From contig NZ_JFYN01000017.1 in the NCBI RefSeq assembly GCF_000631985.1, forward strand, positions 29,835-93,834: a stretch of 64,000 nucleotides of DNA. The letters run 5' to 3'. The DNA comes from Pseudomonas sp. RIT288. GTDB lineage: Bacteria; Pseudomonadota; Gammaproteobacteria; Pseudomonadales; Pseudomonadaceae. The translations under genes and the position numbers were made by a program. The notes under the pieces were generated by a model. That model had not been told where the DNA came from, made no database searches, and was given only the letters and a program-made list of their open reading frames with translations. Below are positions 43,852 to 51,868 of this stretch, one piece after another. Position 1 is the first letter of the stretch. Every line of letters starts with the position of its first letter.

Positions 43852-44967
43852 TCAGGGGCAAATGACGTAGTTACTGAAGCCACCGTGGCGATTTTCGATA
43901 CCGGTAATCGCGTCGTTCACCTTTTCCAGGCTGAAGGCGGTGTTCTCGAAGAATGAAAGATCCAGCGTCCCGGATTCCACCATGTCCGCCATGGCTTGTC
44001 CTTGTCCTGTAGTGAACCAGGCCGAGCCACTGATCTGGATGTCGTTGTCCATGATCCAGTGCAGATCGACGGGGACCTCACCTGCGATAGCACCGATGTT
44101 GACTAGGTGCCCGCCGCGGTGAATGGACTTGAGGGCTTGGGTCAGGGTCTCGTGTGGTGCCCCTGGGCCCAGGGCATCTATCACCACATCGACGCCTTCA
44201 CCGTGGGTGACTTCATTGACCCATTCATTGATGGGTATCGTGCCCAACGTGTGAATTTCAATCCGGCCTGGCGGGGCGAGGTCTTTCACCCGTTGGAAGA
44301 GCTCCTGGTTGCGGGCCGTGCCGAGGATCTTGCGAACGCCCATTGCCAGCGCCAGCGCGACGGCGCCCAAGCCGAGCGTGCCGCTGATCCCGTTGATCAG
44401 CACGGTGCTGCCGGGACCGACGTTGGCCTTGATCAATGCTTTATAGGCGGTGCCCAGATAGCCCAGGCGTGCGGCGGTCTCGAAGCTGATGTTGTCGGGC
44501 AGTTTGACCAGGCTGTATTGCGGGGCAGGGATGTACTCGCACAGACCGCCGTACGGGTAGTCTTCGAACATGCGCGGGCTTTTGGCGGTGAACCCGAAGT
44601 AACCGTTGAAGGTATAGGCGCTGCAGGCAATGGTGTTGCCCGCGCGACAAGCCCTGCATGAGCCGCAGTGCCGACCCGGGTTCACATAAACCCGGTCACC
44701 GACCTTGAAGTCATAGACCTGGGCGCCGACGGCTTCGACGACCCCGGCAGGGTCAAGTCCGAAAATGGCAGGCAGCTTGGGCAGAGGGCTCTGCGGGAAC
44801 CATTTGACCCAGTTGGTCAAAATGTTGTGAAGGTTCGGAACGATCCCGCATGCCTTGACCTTGACCAGCACCTCGGTCGGGCGAATCTCGGGGACGGGCA
44901 CTTGCTCGATGACCATGGGTTTACCGCCTTCATACAGACGTGCGGCGCGCATAGTTTTTGCAGTCAT
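43852..44967 (-). CDS. Zinc-dependent medium-chain alcohol dehydrogenase
   Basis: 371 aa. GroES-like domain with a structural zinc motif of four cysteines (G-R-H-C-G-S-C-R-A-C-R-A-G-N-T-I-A-C), then a Rossmann domain (I-N-G-I-S-G-T-L-G-L-G-A-V-A-L-A). The usual catalytic C-G-I-C-G-S/T-D-x-H reads C-G-I-V-P-N-L-H, still with the Cys and His. It should oxidise an alcohol or hydroxy intermediate with NAD(P). ATG 44967 has TTTTGGAGAACATC upstream. It follows the DUF1185 gene after 70 bp in the same direction. Confidence 0.86.
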   Translation of the reverse strand: MTAKTMRAARLYEGGKPMVIEQVPVPEIRPTEVLVKVKACGIVPNLHNILTNWVKWFPQSPLPKLPAIFGLDPAGVVEAVGAQVYDFKVGDRVYVNPGRHCGSCRACRAGNTIACSAYTFNGYFGFTAKSPRMFEDYPYGGLCEYIPAPQYSLVKLPDNISFETAARLGYLGTAYKALIKANVGPGSTVLINGISGTLGLGAVALALAMGVRKILGTARNQELFQRVKDLAPPGRIEIHTLGTIPINEWVNEVTHGEGVDVVIDALGPGAPHETLTQALKSIHRGGHLVNIGAIAGEVPVDLHWIMDNDIQISGSAWFTTGQGQAMADMVESGTLDLSFFENTAFSLEKVNDAITGIENRHGGFSNYVICP

Positions 44968-45037
44968 GATGTTCTCCAAAACACATATTGTTTTTGTAGT
45001 GGTACGTAACCCTGGAGCACGCTTTAAACCCTGAACC

Positions 45038-45619
45038 TTAACGCAGCCCGTCTTCACCCTTCACATCGGCGGCAGCCAGACCGCCCAGCCGTGCATGAAT
45101 CCGGCCTCCGGTGGCCATCGCCAGACCAAAAGCGATTTCGCCGCGACGGGGCCCGTCCCATACCGTCATTTCAGCCACACCGAAGTGGCTGCGAACATAG
45201 GCCGCCTGGATATGCCCGAGCGGGATCATCACCCGGCAACCGGGGCCGCCGATGGTTTTGCCCGCCGGAACGATCGCCTTCGGATTGCCGAGCGCTTCAC
45301 GCATTGCCCAGCCACCGGCTTCGTGCCAGACCGCGCCGTGTTCCAGCTCACCGTCTTCACCGACGATTGCACCTTTGCCGTAGGCCTGCACGTGTTGGGC
45401 ACCGCCCAGCGCGTGGATCAGCCGCTCGGACAGCTCTGCGCCCAGCCCCCGCAATTCCTGCATGAACGGCAGCAGGTCTTCTACATATTTACCCGCGTAG
45501 GGGTTGGCGACCACGGCGGTGGCGACCGCAATCCTCAGTGGGACCGAGGAGCGAGAACCGCCTTCGTGGAACACTTCTTCGATGTCCAGTTTTACCTTAC
45601 GAACTATCACAAGCGACAT
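45038..45619 (-). CDS. DUF1185 'amino acid synthesis' family protein
   Basis: 193 aa with the DUF1185 layout (V-A-V-V-A-N-P-Y-A-G-K-Y, Y-G-K-G-A-I-V-G-E-D-G-E-L-E-H-G-A). The family name is historical; the biochemical role is unknown, though members recur in degradation clusters. ATG 45619 has a very good ribosome site (CTGGAGGTTAGGC). It is the first gene of the leftward arm and is divergent from the FAH hydrolase gene across a 126-bp region that holds candidate GntR operators, so both arms are probably co-regulated. Confidence 0.82.
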   Translation of the reverse strand: MSLVIVRKVKLDIEEVFHEGGSRSSVPLRIAVATAVVANPYAGKYVEDLLPFMQELRGLGAELSERLIHALGGAQHVQAYGKGAIVGEDGELEHGAVWHEAGGWAMREALGNPKAIVPAGKTIGGPGCRVMIPLGHIQAAYVRSHFGVAEMTVWDGPRRGEIAFGLAMATGGRIHARLGGLAAADVKGEDGLR

Positions 45620-45674
45620 GCCTAACCTCCAGAACCGTGAGCTTTATGCAGCTCGTTATTTTTTTAAACCGGCC

Positions 45675-45733
45675 TTTTGCATTATGCATTTAATGATGTA
45701 TGGTGCAAGAAATTAGTTTTTGTGCATAAAAAA
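45675..45733. promoter_or_regulatory. Divergent control region with two candidate GntR operators
   Basis: TTGTGCATAA at 45720-45729 is flanked by T and A runs and resembles the palindromes upstream of the GntR gene and the DUF1302 operon. TGCATTATGCA at 45678-45688 is a perfect 11-bp palindrome. Both lie between the DUF1185 and FAH genes, where one repressor could control both arms. Confidence 0.6.
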
Positions 45734-45745
45734 CAGGAGAAGAAC

Positions 45746-46597
45746 ATGAAGCTGATTTCGTACCGTAAAGAAGGAAAGGCTCATTTCGGCGCCGTATCAG
45801 GTGACGGGGTGGTCGAGCTGACCCGCCGTTTTGCGCAGGTTCCGGACCTCGCATCCTTTCTGGCCAATCCGTTGTTAGTACAGGAGGCACGTAAAGTCGT
45901 AGAGACCGTCCAGCCCGACTACCCGTTTTCCAGCATTCAACTGGAGTCGGTCATACCCAATCCCGGCAAGGTGATTTGTGTGGGGATCAACTATGTGGCT
46001 CACGCCGAAGAGGCGGGCCGAAAGGTCGGGGAATTTCCGGTGATTTTCCAGCGTTTTGCCGAAACCCTGCTTCCCCATGGTGAGCCGCTGGTAAGGCCTC
46101 AGGTGTCAGAGCAATTCGACTTCGAAGCCGAACTGGCCGTGGTGATCGGGAAGGGCGGTGCGCATATCGATCCTGCCGATGCAATGGATCACGTCGCGGG
46201 TTACACCTGCTTCAACGATGCCAGTGTTCGCGATTGGCAGTTCCATACGCACCAGTACGGCATGGGCAAGACCTTCAGAAAAACCGGAGCGTTGGGTCCA
46301 TGGGTCATTCCAGCGTCGGAAATTCCCGATTACCGTAAGCTGGTGGTACGAGGTGTACTCAATGGCGAGCAATTGCAGGAAGGCAGCCTTTCAGAGTTGG
46401 CATTCGACATTCCGCATTTGATTTCGTATGTGTCGAAAGCGCTTCCATGGAACCCGGGCGACATTCTGGCAACCGGTACGCCGAGCGGGATCGGCTTCAA
46501 GAGAAATCCACCGATTTTCCTGAAACCCGGTGATGTATTCGAAGTGGTCATCACCGAGATCGGGACGCTATCGAACGGCGTGATTGACGAAGCCTGA
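45746..46597 (+). CDS. Fumarylacetoacetate hydrolase (FAH) family protein
   Basis: 283 aa. Short N-terminal domain, then the FAH catalytic fold: V-I-C-V-G-I-N-Y-V-A-H-A-E-E, metal-binding D-F-E-A-E-L-A-V-V-I-G, G-Y-T-C-F-N-D-A-S-V-R-D and P-G-D-I-L-A-T-G-T-P-S-G-I-G. The family hydrolyses C-C bonds in ring-cleavage products such as fumarylpyruvate, or decarboxylates or hydrates related acids. ATG 45746 has AGGAG upstream. First of three rightward genes with the VOC enzyme and the flavin hydroxylase, which fits a role late in aromatic breakdown. Confidence 0.87.
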   Translation: MKLISYRKEGKAHFGAVSGDGVVELTRRFAQVPDLASFLANPLLVQEARKVVETVQPDYPFSSIQLESVIPNPGKVICVGINYVAHAEEAGRKVGEFPVIFQRFAETLLPHGEPLVRPQVSEQFDFEAELAVVIGKGGAHIDPADAMDHVAGYTCFNDASVRDWQFHTHQYGMGKTFRKTGALGPWVIPASEIPDYRKLVVRGVLNGEQLQEGSLSELAFDIPHLISYVSKALPWNPGDILATGTPSGIGFKRNPPIFLKPGDVFEVVITEIGTLSNGVIDEA

Positions 46598-46637
46598 GCG
46601 TTGTCCTCTACACAATCATAAAAACCGGAGGTTCCAA

Positions 46638-47198
46638 ATGCCCGCCTTACCGACCATCAATTTCACCCACACCGGCGTGTTTTGCGCAGACCTCGATCGT
46701 ATGGTCGATTTCTACTGCCGCACCTTGGGCTTCATCGTCAGCGACAAGGGCGTGGCCTCGACCGGTCATCGTCTGTTTTTCATGACGCAGAACCCGGAGC
46801 TGCATCATCAGGTCGTGCTGTTTGACGGCAAACCTGTTGACCTGCCATTCAACCCGATCAATCAATTGTCGTTTCTGCTCAATTCCCTGGACGACTTGAA
46901 GGCTTACTACCAATTCGCCAAAAAAAGTGGCATTGAAGGGATTGTCCAGGTGGATCACGGGAACGCCTGGTCGATCTACTTCAAAGACCCTGAAGGTAAC
47001 CCCATCGAAATGTATGTCGATGCACCGTTCTACACCGCTCAACCCTGCAAAGAGCCGCTTGATCTCGAGCTGCCGACCGAGGTCATCCTGGCCCAGACCG
47101 AAGCCATGTGTAAGCGCCGCCCCGGTTTCCAGACGCGAGAGCAGTGGATGGATTCCATTCGGGCGAAGATCGCAGAGCAGCGGGTTCGAATTGGCTGA
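46638..47198 (+). CDS. VOC-superfamily enzyme (glyoxalase/extradiol dioxygenase fold)
   Basis: 186 aa with two beta-alpha-beta-beta-beta modules. Expected metal positions hold H11 (F-T-H-T-G-V-F), Q76 (N-Q-L-S-F-L-L) and E124 (N-P-I-E-M-Y-V-D). Classical extradiol dioxygenases have His, His, Glu, so Gln at the second place leaves both dioxygenase and isomerase/lyase chemistry open. H56-H57 nearby could also contribute. Position between an FAH hydrolase and an aromatic hydroxylase favours ring cleavage, but this is inference. ATG 46638 has GGAGGTTCCAA in front. Confidence 0.78.
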   Translation: MPALPTINFTHTGVFCADLDRMVDFYCRTLGFIVSDKGVASTGHRLFFMTQNPELHHQVVLFDGKPVDLPFNPINQLSFLLNSLDDLKAYYQFAKKSGIEGIVQVDHGNAWSIYFKDPEGNPIEMYVDAPFYTAQPCKEPLDLELPTEVILAQTEAMCKRRPGFQTREQWMDSIRAKIAEQRVRIG

Positions 47199-47286
47199 TG
47201 GTTGTCGAGGTCTGGTTGATGGGCGTGCTCAAGCCCGTTCATCAACCAGAAGTCACACGGGATAAAAACAAAAAGCGGAGTAGACG

Positions 47287-48933
47287 ATGGACTACGATGT
47301 CATCATTGTTGGAATGGGTCCGGTGGGTGCTCTGTGTGCAAATCTGGCCGGCATGTGGGGACTGAATGCGCTCGTCGTAGACAAGTCCGAAACGGTGTAC
47401 GCCAACCCCCGGGCCATGGGGTTTGACCATGAAGTGATGCGTGTCTTCGGCAATATTGGCTTGGCCAATGAGATCGCCGAACATGTCATGCCTTATCGTC
47501 CCTCGGAGTACCGAACCACCGGTTCCCGGCTGATCAAGCGCATCGATGCGGCCAAGCCGCCCTTTGCGCTAGGGTGGGCGCCTAACTACGTGTTCTCGCA
47601 ACCACCGGTCGAGCGTGCACTGCGCGGAAAAATTGCCGATTTGAAGTCCGTTACCGTTGAGCTCGGTTCAGAAGTGCTGTCGGTCGACTCCAGCGGTTCC
47701 CAGGCGCAGGTGCGCATTCAATCCAGAGACGGGATTGAGCGCACGGTCACAGCTGATTATGTATTGGCGTGCGATGGCGGAACCAGCCCGATCCGTACCC
47801 GCCTGGGGCTGAAGATGGAAGACCTCGCGTTCGACGAGCCGTGGCTGGTGGTCGACGTGATTCTCAACGAAGGGGCGGGCGAGCATCTGCCGAAGACCAA
47901 TGTGCAGTTTTGCGAGCTGGCCAGGCCGTGCACGTTTGTCGTCGGCCCCGGTCGGCATCGTCGCTGGGAATTCATGATCAATCCTGATGAGCAGCCTTCG
48001 GAAATCTCACAGCCTGAAGCGATCAAGAAGCTGATCGCCCGTTGGTTACCGGAGGGTGACTACCAGCTATGGCGGGCCTCTGCGTATAGATTCCACGCGC
48101 TGATTCTGGAGCAGTGGAAAGCCGACCGAGTGTTCTTCCTCGGGGACGCAGCCCATATGACGCCGCCGTTCCTGGCACAAGGCATGTGTCAGGGGATCCG
48201 CGATGCGCTGAACCTGGTCTGGAAGCTTGCGCTGGTGAAAGGAGGGCTGGCAGCCCCTGCGTTTCTGAACACCTACCAGACCGAGCGAATTCCCCATGTC
48301 CGCCAAACCACGATGGCGGCCAAGGAATTTGGTGGCGTGATCTGCGAGCGCGATAGCGAGAAAGCCGCGATTCGGGATGCGCGGTTGATCCAGCAGATGA
48401 CGGAGAACCCTGACGGAATCATCAGGCAATCGCTGATTCCCGGTTTGTCTCAAGGCTTTGTCGCGCAAGTCGCGCCGGCCGGTGAGCTGTTTCCTCAGCC
48501 GATGGTCATCAACCATGCGGGCAAGCAGGCGCTGCTCGATGAGTTTACCGGCCAGTCCTTTCGTGTGGTCATAGCACCCGGGTTCGACGCCAGCGCTTTG
48601 TTGAGATGCCTGCACAGCAGTCAATCGCTAAAAGGTTTGCCCATCCATGTCGTGCGGTTGGTCAGCGCTCAACAGCCAGGGGCGCGCACTGCCGATGATT
48701 ATCAGGAGGTCGATGGCGTACTGGCGCAATGGCTTGAGCGTCGAGGCTGTAATGTGGTGATCGTGCGGCCGGATCACTACGTGTATGGCGGGTCGGTCAC
48801 CGTGGCCTGGGCGATGGAGTTGCTTGAGGGAATGGAGCTTGCGCTGTGGTGCAAGGAGCCGGAACAGGCTGCGCAGGGTCATGGCGGCGCGAGCAATACG
48901 ACGATCAGGTTTGCGCAGGCGCTAAGCCAGTAA
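47287..48933 (+). CDS. FAD-dependent aromatic monooxygenase (MhpA-like)
   Basis: 548 aa. Class A flavin hydroxylase signatures in order: G-x-G-x-x-G at residues 9-14 (V-G-M-G-P-V-G), the D-G motif A-C-D-G-G-T-S-P-I-R, and the G-D motif F-F-L-G-D-A-A-H-M-T-P-P near 286, with a thioredoxin-like C-terminal region. Size and order match 3-(3-hydroxyphenyl)propionate hydroxylase MhpA (about 554 aa). It would hydroxylate a phenolic ring with NAD(P)H and oxygen. The substrate here is unknown; no mhpBCDEF set surrounds it. A clear terminator follows. Confidence 0.88.
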   Translation: MDYDVIIVGMGPVGALCANLAGMWGLNALVVDKSETVYANPRAMGFDHEVMRVFGNIGLANEIAEHVMPYRPSEYRTTGSRLIKRIDAAKPPFALGWAPNYVFSQPPVERALRGKIADLKSVTVELGSEVLSVDSSGSQAQVRIQSRDGIERTVTADYVLACDGGTSPIRTRLGLKMEDLAFDEPWLVVDVILNEGAGEHLPKTNVQFCELARPCTFVVGPGRHRRWEFMINPDEQPSEISQPEAIKKLIARWLPEGDYQLWRASAYRFHALILEQWKADRVFFLGDAAHMTPPFLAQGMCQGIRDALNLVWKLALVKGGLAAPAFLNTYQTERIPHVRQTTMAAKEFGGVICERDSEKAAIRDARLIQQMTENPDGIIRQSLIPGLSQGFVAQVAPAGELFPQPMVINHAGKQALLDEFTGQSFRVVIAPGFDASALLRCLHSSQSLKGLPIHVVRLVSAQQPGARTADDYQEVDGVLAQWLERRGCNVVIVRPDHYVYGGSVTVAWAMELLEGMELALWCKEPEQAAQGHGGASNTTIRFAQALSQ

Positions 48934-48939
48934 CAGGAA

Positions 48940-48993
48940 TAGCCCTTCGCTTCGCACTGTCCACGAAAGCAGTGACGAGGCGAGGGGCTTTTT
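48940..48993 (+). terminator. Rho-independent terminator after the monooxygenase gene
   Basis: AGCCCTTCGC pairs with GCGAGGGGCT (one bulge), with an inner CACTG/CAGTG stem, followed by TTTTT on the plus strand. It closes the three-gene rightward unit and lies before the end of the convergent GntR gene. Confidence 0.8.
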
Positions 48994-49058
48994 CTGCACA
49001 TTAACCTGGCACCCCGCTCCCACTGGCATGTGCGCCGAGTCAGTAAATGTGGATTGAT

Positions 49059-49745
49059 TTATTGAAGTGTGGCCTGTTGGCGTTCGATCGCTTCGACGGT
49101 TCGGCCCAGGGTGTCCTGAATGTGGTTGCGCAACAGCGTCACGGCTTTCTCTGAGTCACGCGCCAGGGCAGTCTCCATCAGTTCCTGATGCTCGTTGCCC
49201 TTGTGTCTTGGGGTGATCCGCTGCTTGGCCGAAAAGCGCCGGTAGCGCTCGGCCCGGTCAAACAGGGAGTCGATCATCTTCAACATCAGCGGTGAAGGGC
49301 AGGCGGCGAACAGCGCAAAGTGGAATGCCTTGTGCCGTGTGGACCACTCATCATCGAGCACGAGCTCGCCGCTTCCGAGTTTTTTCTCGATCAGATTCAA
49401 GCGGTGAAACGCACCCAGTACGTCGGCTTCCCACGTGTCATCACCATACTGAATGGCATCTGCCAGCGCCTCGCATTCCAGCAGACAACGCATCCTCGTG
49501 ATGTCCCGGAAGTCCGTCGTGGAAATAGGTGCAACCCTGAACCCCTTGTTATCGCTGGCTTCGACAACGCCATCCTGGGTCAGTCGATTCAGCGCTTCAC
49601 GAATAGGGGAGCTGCTGAGTCCGTAGGTTTTGGACAGCTCTGCAACTTTGAGTTTTTCGCCGGGGGCCAGCTCACAGCAAACAATCGCTTTTTTCATCTT
49701 CGTCAGCGCGACATCGATCAGCGGACTGTTGGGGGAGAGGATCAT
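49059..49745 (-). CDS. GntR-family regulator with FCD domain
   Basis: 228 aa. Winged helix (G-E-K-L-K-V-A-E-L-S-K-T-Y-G-L-S-S-S-P-I-R-E-A-L-N-R-L) and a helical FCD ligand domain (R-C-L-L-E-C-E-A-L-A, H-K-A-F-H-F-A-L, H-Q-E-L-M-E-T-A-L). FCD regulators usually repress catabolic genes until a small acid binds. I use ATG 49745, with AGGA upstream; the in-frame GTG at 49772 would lie within the operator repeats. It is divergent from the DUF1302 operon and preceded by inverted candidate operators, so it probably also controls itself. Confidence 0.86.
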   Translation of the reverse strand: MILSPNSPLIDVALTKMKKAIVCCELAPGEKLKVAELSKTYGLSSSPIREALNRLTQDGVVEASDNKGFRVAPISTTDFRDITRMRCLLECEALADAIQYGDDTWEADVLGAFHRLNLIEKKLGSGELVLDDEWSTRHKAFHFALFAACPSPLMLKMIDSLFDRAERYRRFSAKQRITPRHKGNEHQELMETALARDSEKAVTLLRNHIQDTLGRTVEAIERQQATLQ

Positions 49746-49765
49746 GGTCGTGGTTATCCTGAAAT

Positions 49766-49810
49766 TTTGCACTAAACGGATTTTATGCGCAAAAAACAGT
49801 TTAGTGCAAA
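49766..49810. promoter_or_regulatory. Inverted-repeat operator cluster upstream of the GntR gene
   Basis: TTTGCACTAAAC (49766-49777) and its exact complement GTTTAGTGCAAA (49799-49810) flank a third palindrome-like site, TTTTATGCGCAAAA, in the 21-bp spacer. The arrangement is centred about 43 bp upstream of the GntR start and suggests auto-regulation by a dimer binding two or three sites. The rest of the 446-bp gap (49746-50191) holds the promoter below and otherwise AT-rich sequence. Confidence 0.7.
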
Positions 49811-49990
49811 GGATGAATATCGCTTATTGCGCACGAGTTGTCCTTCGTCGCAAGGAAAAATTTCAGAACAGTCGTCGCAGCGCTCTAGTCCGTCCCTGAG
49901 CCTTCTTCCCTGAAGGCGTGGTCAGTCTGCTCCACTTCCTCTTCCTGCTACCCATCGCGCCACGCCCATGAACCGGGTCCCCGAATCTGC

Positions 49991-50067
49991 TTGACATTGA
50001 ATTTGCGCAGGAATATTTTTTGTGCACAAAGTGATTTTGGATGCAGCAAAATGATTTTTACGCACAA
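49991..50067 (+). promoter_or_regulatory. Sigma-70-like promoter of the DUF1302 operon with overlapping operators
   Basis: TTGACA (49991-49996), 17-bp spacer, TATTTT (50014-50019). A perfect palindrome TTGTGCACAA (50020-50029) starts right after the -10 box, and a second copy-like site TTACGCACAA lies at 50058-50067. A repressor bound at the first site would block transcription start. The sites match those near the GntR gene and the FAH operon. Confidence 0.65.
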
Positions 50068-50191
50068 TATTTCTCGGACGTAAAAACAAGCAACGAAGGA
50101 GCTCAGAGCGGTACGCAGCACCCAGTGGTATTCGCAGCCGATGTTGCGAGTGGATGACCTTTTACAAAAACAAAAAAACAGGAACATCTCC

Positions 50192-51844
50192 ATGAAAATA
50201 GCCAACCAGCGGCTCTGCCCGTTGCCGGTTTCCAGCCTCGCTTGCGCGGTCAGCGCAACGGTTCTGCTGAGCCTCTCGACGCCATCGCAAGCCTTCCAGA
50301 TCGACACCGGCAATCCCGATCTTTCGGCGAGCTGGGACAATACGATCAAGTACAGCAACGCCTGGCGCGTGAATAAACTCGATCACAAGGTCGCGGTCGG
50401 TCCGGGCACGGCCAACACCAATCCCAACCTGGATGATGGCGACCGCAATTTCGATCGCGGGCTCATTTCCAACCGCCTGGATCTGCTGTCCGAATTCGAC
50501 ATCAAGTACAAAGACGTCGGTGCCCGTCTCAGCGCGGCGTCCTGGTACGACAATGTCTACAGTCACGACAACGATAACGACTCACCCGGCACCGCCAACT
50601 CCGTGAGCGTCGATCACGATGAGTTCACCAGCGACACGCGGCGCATCCACGGACAGCGCACTGAGATCCTCGATGCCTTTGTCTATGGCTCAAAGGAAAT
50701 CGGCACCACCTCGTTGTCCGGGCGCCTGGGGCAGTTCACGCAGATCTACGGTGAGAGCCTTTTCTTCGGCGCCAACGGCATTGCCAATGCGCAGTCCACC
50801 GTCGATCTGGTGAAGCTTCAGTCGGTGCCGGGTTCTCAGTTCAAAGAGATTCTGATGCCGACCAAGCAGGTCTCGGGTAACTGGCAGCTGAACGATACGG
50901 TCAGCGTCGGCGCCTACTACCAGTTCGAGTGGAACAAGACTCGCCTTCCGGCAGCAGGCAGCTACTTCAGTGGTGCGGATTTTGTGGGTGAGGGCGGGGA
51001 ACGGGTGTTCTTCCCGACCGGCGAACTACGCCACGGCAAGGACAAGGACGCCAGGGATTCCGGACAGTTCGGCGCGCAGTTGAAGTTCGCTGTCGAGGAC
51101 TGGGAGTTCGGCCTGTACGCCGCGAAATATCACGAAAAGACCCCGGTGTTTTACTTTCGTCCGGCCGCGTTGGTCCCCGGTGCGGATGACACGTTCATCA
51201 ACGTTTATCCCGAGGACGTCAAGGTGTTCGGGGCGAGTTTCAGCACCCAGGTGGGCGAAGCCAACATCGCCGGCGAAACATCGATCAGGCTTGATACGCC
51301 GCTCGCGGGTGTCGGCGGGACCATCATTACAGGTCTGGATTCCGACAACGATTCGAACCCGGCCTACCCGATTGGTCGGTCGTGGCATGCCCAGGTATCG
51401 ATGGTCAATGTCTACGGCGGATCGTCGTTTTGGGATGGGGCTTCGTTTGTCGGTGAGCTGGCGTTCAACCGTCGGCTGAGCGTGACCAAAAATGCCGATC
51501 AACTGGACCCCAACACCACGCGCGATGCGTTCGCACTGCGCTTCACCTTCGAACCGCAGTACTTCCAGGTTTTCCCCGGCATCGACGTTCAAGCCCCGAT
51601 CACCGTGGGTTACAACCCGTCCGGGCGCTCTTCAGTCACGCCTCAGGCATTCGGCCCGGAACATGGCGGCGATCTGACCTTGGGTCTCAAGGCCGATTAC
51701 AAGAAGCAGTGGTATGCCTCGCTGACCTACACCAACTTCTTCGGCGAGGCCGGACCGGTCATCAACTCCGCTAACTCATTCACCTACCAGCAAAACATGA
51801 AAGACCGGGACTTCGTGGCGTTTTCGATCCAGCGAACCTTTTAA
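50192..51844 (+). CDS. DUF1302 outer-membrane protein
   Basis: 550 aa. Signal peptide ending S-T-P-S-Q-A-F; the rest is strand-rich with many aromatic residues and ends in Phe (S-I-Q-R-T-F), as outer-membrane barrels do. DUF1302 proteins are porin-like and nearly always precede DUF1329 genes in Pseudomonas and related bacteria. Here it heads a six-gene operon with an RND transporter, so passage of a hydrophobic or aromatic compound is the likely role; this is inference from context. ATG 50192 has AGGAACATCTCC in front. Confidence 0.85.
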   Translation: MKIANQRLCPLPVSSLACAVSATVLLSLSTPSQAFQIDTGNPDLSASWDNTIKYSNAWRVNKLDHKVAVGPGTANTNPNLDDGDRNFDRGLISNRLDLLSEFDIKYKDVGARLSAASWYDNVYSHDNDNDSPGTANSVSVDHDEFTSDTRRIHGQRTEILDAFVYGSKEIGTTSLSGRLGQFTQIYGESLFFGANGIANAQSTVDLVKLQSVPGSQFKEILMPTKQVSGNWQLNDTVSVGAYYQFEWNKTRLPAAGSYFSGADFVGEGGERVFFPTGELRHGKDKDARDSGQFGAQLKFAVEDWEFGLYAAKYHEKTPVFYFRPAALVPGADDTFINVYPEDVKVFGASFSTQVGEANIAGETSIRLDTPLAGVGGTIITGLDSDNDSNPAYPIGRSWHAQVSMVNVYGGSSFWDGASFVGELAFNRRLSVTKNADQLDPNTTRDAFALRFTFEPQYFQVFPGIDVQAPITVGYNPSGRSSVTPQAFGPEHGGDLTLGLKADYKKQWYASLTYTNFFGEAGPVINSANSFTYQQNMKDRDFVAFSIQRTF

Positions 51845-51868
51845 GCAAAGAACAGGCGGGCCCTGATA

